Shown here piece after piece: positions 6,470 to 12,340 of a stretch of DNA of 12,340 bases (the first letter of the stretch is position 1; each line of letters begins with the position of its first letter). The position numbers and the translations under genes are program-made. The DNA is from an uncultured Acetobacter sp. (GTDB lineage Bacteria > Pseudomonadota > Alphaproteobacteria > Acetobacterales > Acetobacteraceae): contig NZ_CALLXM010000185.1 in the NCBI RefSeq assembly GCF_937875265.1, positions 1-12,340 on the forward strand, in the 5' to 3' direction. Under the pieces are notes generated by a model. The model was given only the letters and a program-made list of their open reading frames with translations, was not told the DNA's origin and ran no database searches.

Positions 6470-7174
6470 TTACCGATGAATAAAATACAAGTCTGAATAA
6501 AGGTCTTTCAGCGCGGCCTTGTTCGCCAGGCAGCGGCGGACCAGATGGGCGCGGAGGTCCAGAGCGCCTTTTTGCACCATTGTATCTTTGGAGGGCGCAT
6601 CAAAGGCCGGGTAGCGATCAATGCAGGACTTCAGGTCCGGGTTGTTCATGTCCAGACCAGCTTCAATCTGCTTCATGGTGGCGTCATATTCCTGCGAGAC
6701 CTCCGCATCGGAATACCATTCGCTCAGGGCAGACTGCACCTTGTTGTCACGGATCAGGTAGGTGAAGGTCAGGAACCCGCTTTCCGTCTTGCCATCAGGC
6801 TGCTTTGTGCTCAGGCGGCAGGAGCGCTGAAAATACGGAGGCAGGCTGAGGTCCGGCATGGCCGTGGCCCCTGTCACGCTGATCTGCATGGTAGGCTGGA
6901 AGGATGTATCCGGCTTGTCATCCTTATCCGGCGTCTGGCTGGATTGCAGAGCGTGGTCGCGCTGCATGGCTTCTGCCAGAAGTGTGTCATAGGTGTGCGA
7001 ATAACAGAAAGACGGGTCCGTCCGCGCCTGTGCCAGAGCAGAGTGATACGCTTTTTGCTGCGGAGTCTGGGCACAGCCAGCAACAGCAAGAACGGCCACA
7101 ACAGAGGTGGTGCGCAGCAGGCTCTGCCAGCTTAGGCTGCGGGCCGGGCGGGAGGAAGGCGTGATGTGCGACAT
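6470..7174 (-). CDS. Predicted lipoprotein of unknown function with four further cysteines
   Basis: Not recognised as a known family. The 234-aa protein starts at ATG 7174, chosen because AGGAG sits 6 bases upstream; a GTG at 7195 would add seven residues. A basic N-terminus and hydrophobic helix (about residues 16-33) lead to the lipobox VAGC, making C34 the predicted lipidated residue. D is absent at +2 (the sequence is CAQT), consistent with outer-membrane sorting. The mature part holds four more cysteines (57, 119, 184, 215), an even number that could form two disulfides in the periplasm. A hydrophilic linker rich in D, K, S and Q runs from about 75 to 92. The rest looks mixed alpha/beta. 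It stands alone between the convergent dehydratase gene and the divergent EcsC gene. Lipoprotein status is well supported; the role is unknown. Confidence 0.82.
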   Translation of the reverse strand: MSHITPSSRPARSLSWQSLLRTTSVVAVLAVAGCAQTPQQKAYHSALAQARTDPSFCYSHTYDTLLAEAMQRDHALQSSQTPDKDDKPDTSFQPTMQISVTGATAMPDLSLPPYFQRSCRLSTKQPDGKTESGFLTFTYLIRDNKVQSALSEWYSDAEVSQEYDATMKQIEAGLDMNNPDLKSCIDRYPAFDAPSKDTMVQKGALDLRAHLVRRCLANKAALKDLYSDLYFIHR

Positions 7175-7225
7175 GGCAAACTCCTGTTGGCGCACCGTCT
7201 GCGCCGGGATGGTCTCACGTCGGGC

Positions 7226-7254
7226 TCTTTAAGATGTTCCGATGCAGGTGACAA
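7226..7254 (-). promoter_or_regulatory. Candidate promoter of the lipoprotein gene
   Basis: On the minus strand TTGTCA (7254-7249, 5 of 6 to the -35 consensus) is followed after exactly 17 bases by TAAAGA (7231-7226, a weak -10). It would give a leader of about 45 bases before the ATG at 7174. Judged by eye. Confidence 0.4.
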
Positions 7255-7479
7255 CCACTGCGAATGCTGCGGCTAAAAGGCACCGCGCAGGGTAAAAAAC
7301 AGCCGGTAAAAATCAAAAAGGAAAATTGCCAGCAGGCAACTTCTCAGCCTCTCGGGCTTTTGTGAAGGGAGGCGGACATAGCTGTTCAGGAGATGGGAGG
7401 CATATGCCGGGCGAAGGGCGCGTCATGTCGCTTTTCAGTCGTCCTATGCTACACTCTCCCTCATAAAACAGACTTTTGC

Positions 7480-7516
7480 GGGCGCTTGACTGCGCCCCGA
7501 CCCGCCCTTTCAGGGC
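7480..7516 (+). promoter_or_regulatory. Two consecutive hairpins in the EcsC gene leader
   Basis: Hairpin 1: GGGCGC (7480-7485), loop TTGACT, GCGCCC (7492-7497). Hairpin 2: GCCCT (7504-7508), loop TTC, AGGGC (7512-7516), extendable with one mismatch to CCC/GGG outside. They end about 14 bases before the AAAGG binding site of the EcsC gene. No run of T follows, so they do not look like a terminator. A role in translation control or mRNA stability is possible but unproven. Confidence 0.4.
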
Positions 7517-7543
7517 AGGGCAGAGCAAGCAGAAAGGGCACAA

Positions 7544-8383
7544 ATGAGCACGCAGGACATGACAGGCAGCGAGATGGTAACGCTCAGGCTCAGTGGCCAT
7601 GATCTGGGGGAGCTGGAGCAGGCGCTTGCACAGGTCGAGTCCGGCAAGGGCGTTCTTGTGCGTCTGGCGGACCTGATGGGCGGTGCCGTGGGCCACGCCA
7701 CGCGGCTGGGTCTGCGCGGGCTGGGCATGGCGCCCGGTATGGAAGACAAGCTGCGTGGGCTGGCGGAAACAGCCATTACCCGTGCCTTTGATGTCGCTAT
7801 TTTGGGCATGCGCAGCCCGGCGGATGCTGTGGTGGAACCCCAGCCCTGGCGTGGTCCCGCATTGCAGGCGGCTGTGGCGGTCTCTGGCGCGGTTGGCGGG
7901 TTTGCCGGCCTTGCGGGGCTGGCCCCGGATATCGGGTTTACCACGCTGACCATCATGCGTGAGATTGGCCGGATTGCGCGAGAAGAAGGTGAGGACCTGT
8001 CCCACCCGGATGCGCGCCGTGCGTGTCTGGAAGTGTTTGCCCTGCGTGCCTTCCCCAATGCGCGGAAGTCGGATGAGAGTGAACTGGGCTATTTCTCAGC
8101 CCGTACGCTGCTGCGTGGCCGCCCGGTGGTCATGCTGATTGCGGAAGTCGCATCGCATTACGGTCTGGCTCTGGGGCAGAAAGTGTCCCTGCAGCTTATG
8201 CCGGTGGCAGGTGCGCTGTGTGGGGCTTCCCTGAATACGGCGTTCCTCAACCATTACCGTGCATTGGCGCGGGCGCATTTCACCATTCGTCGGCTGGAAC
8301 GCGAGCATGGTCCGGTTGTGCGGGATACGGCTGAGGCTCTGCGTGATCAGGCTGCGGCGGCACGCAGCAATCGGGTTTCCTGA
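7544..8383 (+). CDS. EcsC family protein
   Basis: Protein of 279 aa in the EcsC family, named for Bacillus subtilis EcsC of the ecs locus, whose molecular role is unknown. The C-terminal block is characteristic: QKVSLQLMPVAGALCGASLN, then FLNHYRALARAHFTIRRLER (residues about 212-252). A glycine/alanine-rich hydrophobic segment lies at 107-129, followed by APDIGFTTLTIMREIGRIA (127-145), also typical. The N-terminal 35 residues are hydrophilic and without signal peptide, so the protein is probably cytoplasmic and membrane-associated. A binding site GAAAGG lies 7 bases before the ATG. There is no ABC transporter beside it, unlike the Bacillus ecs operon, so the name implies family only. It ends at a strong terminator. 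Confidence 0.88.
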   Translation: MSTQDMTGSEMVTLRLSGHDLGELEQALAQVESGKGVLVRLADLMGGAVGHATRLGLRGLGMAPGMEDKLRGLAETAITRAFDVAILGMRSPADAVVEPQPWRGPALQAAVAVSGAVGGFAGLAGLAPDIGFTTLTIMREIGRIAREEGEDLSHPDARRACLEVFALRAFPNARKSDESELGYFSARTLLRGRPVVMLIAEVASHYGLALGQKVSLQLMPVAGALCGASLNTAFLNHYRALARAHFTIRRLEREHGPVVRDTAEALRDQAAAARSNRVS

Positions 8384-8403
8384 AGCACCAGTGACCTTAT
8401 TAA

Positions 8404-8431
8404 AAAAGCCGGAGGTAGACCTCCGGCTTTT
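8404..8431. terminator. Bidirectional rho-independent terminator
   Basis: AAAAGCCGGAGG (8404-8415) pairs perfectly with CCTCCGGCTTTT (8420-8431) around a TAGA loop. The GC-rich stem is flanked by A's on the left and T's on the right, so it works in either direction. It separates the EcsC gene (plus) from the small membrane protein gene (minus), which converge here. Confidence 0.93.
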
Positions 8432-8448
8432 CAGTTCAGGCGGTCTCT

Positions 8449-8616
8449 TTATTTTGTTTTGACCGGCGGCGGTTCTTCATCAATCAGCGTGCCGATTATA
8501 GCGATTACCAGCAGGACCCCGCCCACAATCAGGCAGGTTTGCTGGTAGTGAAAATCAATAAGTCTCACCAGAACGCAGGCAGCAATGCCCAGCAGGCAAG
8601 CCAGTCGTAATGTCAT
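8449..8616 (-). CDS. Small two-helix membrane protein (55 aa), unknown function
   Basis: Found by reading the gap between the terminator and the dehydrogenase gene. It starts MTLRLACLLGIAACVLVRLI and ends with the charged tail LIDEEPPPVKTK. Two hydrophobic stretches (about residues 4-20 and 27-45) are joined by a short polar turn DFHYQQT, suggesting a hairpin in the inner membrane. A purine-rich binding site GGAGAGAAGAG sits just before ATG 8616, and the gene begins 17 bases after the dehydrogenase stop, so the two are probably co-transcribed. It ends just before the bidirectional terminator, which fits a real last gene of an operon. No family recognised. Confidence 0.72.
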   Translation of the reverse strand: MTLRLACLLGIAACVLVRLIDFHYQQTCLIVGGVLLVIAIIGTLIDEEPPPVKTK

Positions 8617-8633
8617 GAACTCTTCTCTCCGGT

Positions 8634-9608
8634 TCAGGCGGTTACAGGGGTAGGCAGCGGCTTGTCGGTTGCCAGAGCAGCCACATTATCCAGCGAGAGC
8701 ATACCCATAGCTGTACGGGTTTCCACTGTAGCGCTGCCGGTATGGGGCGTCATGAAAATATTGGGCAGGGCCAGCAGGCTGGGGTTCGGGGTCGGCTCGT
8801 TCTGATAAACATCCAGCCCGGCATTAAACAGATGGCCGGACCGCAGGGCGTCCAGCAGGGCTGTTTCATCCACCAGTGCGCCACGGGCCGCATTGACCAG
8901 CACACTGCCACGCGGCAGCAGGCCGAACATGCGGGCCGTCATCAGCGGAGGGGCACCGGGGGTGGCAGGCATGTGCAGGGTGAGAATGTTGCAGTGGGGC
9001 AGCATCTCTTCCAGATTTTCAAAATAGGTGGCCCCTTCTTCCTGCGCGGGGGCCAGCTTGCGGCGGTTGTGGTAGAGCACCTTCATGTCAAACCCGCGCG
9101 CCCGATGGGCAACGGCCTGACCGATGCGGCCCATACCGACAATACCCAGCGTTTTGCCGGTAACGCGGACGCCCAGCATCTCATCCATTTCCAGCGTCCG
9201 GCCCCAGCCTTTTTTCATCAGCGTGTAGTATTCTGCGGCCCGGCGGCAGGCTGCCAGAATGAGCATCATGGTCAGGTCGGCATTGCAATCGGTCAGCACG
9301 CCCGGGGTGTTGGAGACCTTGATGCCACGGGCCAGCAGGGCGGGCACATCCAGATGGTCCAGCCCCACACTGACGGTGGCCACCAGCTTCACACAGTCCG
9401 GAATGGCCGCCACATCAGCGCCTTTTAGCGGGCAATGATGCGTGACGAGCATGGCAAAGGCCTGCTGCTTTTCCGCCAGCGCCAGCATGGCTGCGGTGTC
9501 CAGCGGTGCATCTGGCGGAGAGGGCGCGATAAAGTCAGTCTCAATCCGCTTTTCAACGGCAGGCGGTAACCGGACGGAACGGATCAGGCTGGGTTTTTCG
9601 GAAGGCAT
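8634..9608 (-). CDS. D-isomer-specific 2-hydroxyacid dehydrogenase, glyoxylate/hydroxypyruvate reductase type
   Basis: Cytoplasmic NAD(P)H-dependent dehydrogenase of 324 aa, the usual length. The Rossmann dinucleotide motif GMGRIG is at 158-163. The catalytic triad is R242 (NAARGALVDE), E271 (QNEPTPNPSL) and H289 (TPHTGS). The end of the second Rossmann strand reads YHNRR (179-183), not the acidic residue of NAD-specific members. Together with VGLDHLDV at 81-88, this points to NADPH-dependent reduction of glyoxylate or hydroxypyruvate. The exact substrate remains open; 2-ketogluconate reductases of acetic acid bacteria belong to the same family. ATG 9608 has an AAAGGAA site 6-7 bases upstream. 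The small membrane protein gene follows after 17 bases. Confidence 0.93.
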   Translation of the reverse strand: MPSEKPSLIRSVRLPPAVEKRIETDFIAPSPPDAPLDTAAMLALAEKQQAFAMLVTHHCPLKGADVAAIPDCVKLVATVSVGLDHLDVPALLARGIKVSNTPGVLTDCNADLTMMLILAACRRAAEYYTLMKKGWGRTLEMDEMLGVRVTGKTLGIVGMGRIGQAVAHRARGFDMKVLYHNRRKLAPAQEEGATYFENLEEMLPHCNILTLHMPATPGAPPLMTARMFGLLPRGSVLVNAARGALVDETALLDALRSGHLFNAGLDVYQNEPTPNPSLLALPNIFMTPHTGSATVETRTAMGMLSLDNVAALATDKPLPTPVTA

Positions 9609-9635
9609 GGGCGTTCCTTTTTTCAGTGTGGCACA

Positions 9636-9663
9636 TTGAGTTTCCGTGATGGCAGACTAGCAT
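9636..9663 (+). promoter_or_regulatory. Candidate promoter of aat
   Basis: TTGAGT (9636-9641) and TAGCAT (9658-9663) are 16 bases apart, each matching the consensus at 4 of 6 positions, in the gap between the divergent dehydrogenase and aat genes. A leader of about 100 bases would precede the aat ATG. Weak, by eye. Confidence 0.3.
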
Positions 9664-9767
9664 GAACCTTCAGGAAAACCATGATGGCGTATAACGGTGG
9701 AAACGGGCAGGGGATCAGGCGTGAGCATCAAAAAAGACGTAGCTCTTTCCTGTTCAAAGGAGAACGC

Positions 9768-10445
9768 ATGGAAGACGCGCTGACACCAGAACTGATTTTA
9801 GGGGCGTATTCCGCAGGAATTTTCCCGATGGCTGCCGATGCAGAGGATGACGAGCTGCAATGGTATGACCCGGACCCTCGTGGCATTTTGCCCTTGCATG
9901 GCTTCCATCTGTCTCGCCGTCTGCAACGCACAGTGTTGTCCAGGCGTTTTGATGTGTCGGTTGATCAGGATTTTCCTGGCGTGATGAAGGCCTGTGCCGC
10001 CCCTGCGCCGGGGCGTGAGGATACATGGATTAATGGCGAGATTTTCCGGCTTTTCTGCGCGCTGCATGACAAGGGTTATGCCCACAGCGTGGAATGTCGG
10101 CAGGACGGAAAGCTGGTAGGGGGCCTGTATGGTGTAGCCCTTGGTGGCGCTTTTTTTGGGGAAAGCATGTTCAGCCGGGCGACCGATGCCTCCAAGGTTG
10201 CTCTGGTGCATCTGGTTGCGCGCATGCGGATTGGCGGGTTCATCCTGCTTGACACACAGTTTGGAACAGACCATCTGGCCCGCTTCGGTGGGCAGGAAAT
10301 TCCGGCAGGAGTTTACAAAGCCACACTGGAACATGCTGTCCAGATGATGCCATGTTGGCGGGCTAGCATTGCCCCGGATAAGCTGGAGGCCGAAATTCGC
10401 GCCTTGCGGGCAGAGACACAGGCCGCAGAAAGCCAGCCAGCATAA
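9768..10445 (+). CDS. aat: Leucyl/phenylalanyl-tRNA-protein transferase
   Basis: Cytoplasmic enzyme that transfers Leu or Phe from aminoacyl-tRNA to N-terminal Arg or Lys, marking proteins for ClpAP through ClpS (N-degron pathway). Family marks in order: AYSAGIFPMA (13-22), WYDPDPRGILPL (32-43), TWI (86-88), GYAHSVE (103-109), LVGGLYGVALGGAFFGESMF (116-135), ASKVAL (141-146), LLDTQF (160-165). I chose ATG 9768 because AAAGGAG lies 6 bases upstream and the protein (225 aa) then begins as family members do; the in-frame ATG at 9681 would add 29 unrelated residues. A first gene of a likely operon: the exported-protein genes follow after a 52-base gap with no terminator. Confidence 0.97.
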   Translation: MEDALTPELILGAYSAGIFPMAADAEDDELQWYDPDPRGILPLHGFHLSRRLQRTVLSRRFDVSVDQDFPGVMKACAAPAPGREDTWINGEIFRLFCALHDKGYAHSVECRQDGKLVGGLYGVALGGAFFGESMFSRATDASKVALVHLVARMRIGGFILLDTQFGTDHLARFGGQEIPAGVYKATLEHAVQMMPCWRASIAPDKLEAEIRALRAETQAAESQPA

Positions 10446-10497
10446 AGTCCGCGCCGTCGCCGGAGCGGGTCAGACAGAAACAGGAAAGACGAGACGT

Positions 10498-11406
10498 ATG
10501 ACACACTGCCAGCCGGGCCGGACGCGCCATATGCTGACCCTTTGCAGCCTTCTGGCCACGGCATCCCTGGCAGTAGGGCTGAGCCAGCCGGTACAGGCTG
10601 CGGACACAGCCCCGACTTCCGGAACGGCTTCTGATGCACCAGTTGCTGTTCCGCAGGTGGACCATCCGCGCCTCATGCCCGCACGCGACGCCACGATTGA
10701 CTACATCTTTCAGCCGCGTCCACCCGCAGGCGGAGCCCCTACACCCGCCCAGCCTGTAAAGGACCGGCATGTGCAGGTTCTGTTTTCCGGTGATGGCGGG
10801 CTGATGCGCATTAATTACATGCTCAGCATGGATGGCCCGGAAAGCCGTGGGGCCGTCATCCTCAACCGGGCGGCGCAGGAAGTGATGATCATCCTGAATG
10901 ACCGCAAGGTGTTCACCCGGCTGGTGCAGCAGGAAGTGGCGCGCAGCCCGTTCCTGCTTGATATGTCCATGAAGTTTGTTCGTAAGGGGAAGTCTGAAGT
11001 TATCGGTCAGCCCTGCACGCTCTGGGCTGTGCAGTCTGCACAAGGGGAAGGCTCCGCTTGCGTGACAGATGATGGCTTTGTGATGGAGCAGGATGGCGTG
11101 GATGTGGATGGCCTGAACGGCCACCTCAAGGCGATGAAAATATCTTACGATGATGTGCCTGCCAGTGCCTTCCAGCCGCCTGCGGGCTTTCAGGAAGTGA
11201 CTCCTCATTCACCCATGCAGCAATCCGGTGGGGATGATGACGGGGGATCATCTCCTCCCTCAGTCATGCACGGACCAACCAGTGTGCAGCAGCAGGAGCA
11301 TCCCGGTATGCCTGCGTCGACCGGCGTTGTGCCGGGTGTCGGCCCCGTCACGACCATCCCCTCTACAGAGTCGGGCGAGCATGATGCATCGGGCAACACG
11401 CCATGA
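10498..11406 (+). CDS. Exported DUF4412-like protein, paralogue 1
   Basis: Predicted periplasmic protein of 302 aa. A signal peptide (hydrophobic core about 12-28) ends in PVQA/AD, giving cleavage near residue 35. The core (about 55-235) resembles DUF4412-type proteins. DATIDYIF opens it, and a beta-rich middle includes a hydrophobic helix or strand, EVMIILND. Then comes the signature C173-T-L-W-x11-C188-V-T-D-D-G, followed by a strand and the PASAFQPPAGFQEV end. After residue 235 a 65-residue low-complexity tail rich in G, P, S, D and T has no visible fold. ATG 10498 is preceded by AGGAAA about 10 bases upstream; ATG 10531 is an alternative. Its stop overlaps the next gene, a diverged copy (ATGA). 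The DUF4412 name is from memory of the pattern and is moderate; export is well supported. Confidence 0.8.
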   Translation: MTHCQPGRTRHMLTLCSLLATASLAVGLSQPVQAADTAPTSGTASDAPVAVPQVDHPRLMPARDATIDYIFQPRPPAGGAPTPAQPVKDRHVQVLFSGDGGLMRINYMLSMDGPESRGAVILNRAAQEVMIILNDRKVFTRLVQQEVARSPFLLDMSMKFVRKGKSEVIGQPCTLWAVQSAQGEGSACVTDDGFVMEQDGVDVDGLNGHLKAMKISYDDVPASAFQPPAGFQEVTPHSPMQQSGGDDDGGSSPPSVMHGPTSVQQQEHPGMPASTGVVPGVGPVTTIPSTESGEHDASGNTP

Positions 11407-12056
11407 GCCGCATGACTGTGCTGCAAGCAGGGCGAGGCGTGTCAGCTCTGGCCGGGCTGCGTGTTGGGCTGTGCGCTCTGGTGGCTGTGCTGCCTCTGTC
11501 TGCTGCTCTGGCGCAAAGTTCAGCATCCAGTGCTTCGGTTGTTCCGCAGCAGGATGCGCCGTTCATCACGCCCTCCGTGGATGTGGATATACTGTATGAA
11601 CTCACCTCTCCCACCGGAGATGCGGTGCTGAAGCAGCGGATGCGCTGGCAGGTGGCCTCCCTCCGCCAGCGTCTGGATCCGAACGGCTCCAGCCTGTTCA
11701 TGATCACCTCATGGCCGGAGCATACGTTGACTGTGGTGGACATGGATCGCAAGCGTGAAAGCGTGATGCCCGCGCCCAGTCAGGCTCTCACGCCCCCCGG
11801 TCATCCGGCCATGGTTGGCACCTATGCACGATTGGGTGGTTCCGTGGTGGCAGGGGAAAGCTGCACTATCTGGCGCACCAGAGACGCCGATGGACACGCG
11901 AGTGATGTTTGTTACACGGCGGATGGTCTGTTGTTGCAGGTTGCACAACAGGGACAGATTACCGTCCGGGCGCTGCGTGTCAGCCGGGTGGCCCAGCCCG
12001 ATGAGATTTTTGCCATTCCATCGGGCCTGAAAAAAGAGGCCCCTGCCACGCCGTAA
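11403..12056 (+). CDS. Exported DUF4412-like protein, paralogue 2
   Basis: Predicted periplasmic protein of 217 aa. A long signal peptide (n-region to residue 20, hydrophobic 21-36) ends in AALA/QS. The core parallels the preceding gene: DVDILYEL near 61, a basic strand pattern, HTLTVVDMDRKRESVM, then C154-T-I-W-x12-C170-Y-T-A-D-G, and a closing block RVSRVAQPDEIFAIPSG. The shared Cys pair suggests a conserved disulfide in both copies. It lacks the low-complexity tail of its neighbour. ATG 11403 overlaps the previous stop, with no clear binding site of its own, so translation is probably coupled; ATG 11412 is a possible alternative start. No enzyme motif is seen. It may bind a ligand or act in envelope assembly, but nothing in the sequence decides this. 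Confidence 0.8.
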   Translation: MSRMTVLQAGRGVSALAGLRVGLCALVAVLPLSAALAQSSASSASVVPQQDAPFITPSVDVDILYELTSPTGDAVLKQRMRWQVASLRQRLDPNGSSLFMITSWPEHTLTVVDMDRKRESVMPAPSQALTPPGHPAMVGTYARLGGSVVAGESCTIWRTRDADGHASDVCYTADGLLLQVAQQGQITVRALRVSRVAQPDEIFAIPSGLKKEAPATP

Positions 12057-12090
12057 TGCACCCGGACCGTTACGACGGAAAGGAAAGGGA

Positions 12091-12340
12091 ATGCGGTTGC
12101 GTTACCCTGTTGTGCTGGGTCTGGCACTCAGTGGGTTGATCGGGCACGGGCAAAGTGCTTCTGGACACCCAGCATCAGCTGCGCCCATAGGTGCAAGTGC
12201 GAACCCTGGCTCCAATCACAGTGCGGATGCGGGTGAGAATGCCCCCCCTAATCCCGGAGCAGAGGATGCGGCCAGCGTGCAGGCCGTGTCTATCTGCTTC
12301 AAACTTGGGACAGAGGCGGCGCGGGATATGGTGCTGGTTA
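12091..12340 (+). CDS. Exported protein, partial (C-terminus beyond right edge)
   Basis: The first 83 codons of a third exported protein. It starts MRLRYPVVLGLALSGLIGHG, a short signal peptide, followed by an A/G/S/P/N-rich linker to about residue 62. The start of a folded part then reads VQAVSICFKLGTEAARDMVLV. A strong purine-rich binding site (AAGGAAAGGGA) sits directly before ATG 12091. It lies 34 bases after the preceding gene with no terminator, so it is probably in the same operon. Too little is visible to name a family or to tell whether it is related to the two genes before it. Confidence 0.7.
   Translation, partial: MRLRYPVVLGLALSGLIGHGQSASGHPASAAPIGASANPGSNHSADAGENAPPNPGAEDAASVQAVSICFKLGTEAARDMVLV

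Larger units (their letters stand above)
7175..7543. other. 369-base intergenic region between the divergent lipoprotein and EcsC genes
   Basis: No credible gene is seen in this stretch on either strand. Open frames crossing it have no start with a ribosome binding site and are antisense continuations. It holds the candidate lipoprotein promoter (7226-7254), an A-rich patch around 7293-7325, and two GC-rich hairpins at 7480-7516 just before the EcsC gene. Its length makes it the main regulatory space in the window. Confidence 0.6.

Noticed and set aside
7313..8005. Open frame on the minus strand crossing from the EcsC gene into the intergenic region
   Set aside because: It lies mostly antisense to a well-supported EcsC protein, with no start signal and low-complexity product.
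9681..9767. Upstream in-frame ATG that would extend Aat by 29 residues
   Set aside because: A strong AAAGGAG site points to the ATG at 9768, and the added residues do not resemble Aat proteins.
10363..11208. Long open frame on the minus strand (about 281 codons) opposite the first DUF4412-like gene
   Set aside because: It is antisense to a protein with signal peptide and conserved paralogue, and its composition is of shadow type (H, R, C rich).
1..12340. Mobile elements, CRISPR arrays, tRNA or rRNA genes, toxin-antitoxin or phage genes
   Set aside because: No transposase or integrase motifs, regularly spaced repeats, tRNA-like cloverleaf or phage proteins were seen on either strand. The similar words found, such as AGCTAGCGGGT at two places, are short codon coincidences within genes.

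Overview
The window looks like chromosomal DNA from an acetic acid bacterium (Acetobacteraceae, most likely Acetobacter or a close relative). This is inferred from the GC-rich coding style, the protein families present and the alphaproteobacterial type I (Ccm) cytochrome c maturation genes. No taxonomic search was possible. Nothing suggests a mobile element, phage, CRISPR array or RNA gene. It reads as ordinary core chromosome with a few poorly characterised envelope genes.

Left part (1-3842, minus strand): a cytochrome c maturation operon in the order ccmC-ccmD-ccmE-ccmF-ccmG, with ccmG cut by the left edge. CcmC and CcmD handle periplasmic haem, CcmE carries it covalently on a histidine, CcmF is the haem lyase core, and CcmG keeps apocytochrome cysteines reduced. 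The ABC transporter genes ccmA and ccmB do not precede ccmC. The junctions C/D, D/E and F/G are 4-base ATGA overlaps.

Middle part (4012-8383): a divergent yciI-EVE gene pair is followed by a strong bidirectional terminator. Next come a rhodanese-like DUF442 protein (minus), a PLP-dependent threonine/serine dehydratase (plus), an orphan cysteine-containing lipoprotein (minus) and an EcsC-family protein (plus). The EcsC gene has a structured 369-base upstream region and ends in a second strong bidirectional hairpin.

Right part (8449-12340): a 2-hydroxyacid dehydrogenase of glyoxylate/hydroxypyruvate reductase type lies on the minus strand, followed by a 55-codon membrane protein gene. Divergent from it is aat (leucyl/phenylalanyl-tRNA-protein transferase, N-degron pathway). 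Behind aat, in the same direction, are three consecutive exported proteins. The first two are diverged paralogues (DUF4412-like) that share a two-cysteine signature and overlap by ATGA. The third is cut by the right edge. This exported-protein cluster is the least understood part of the window.
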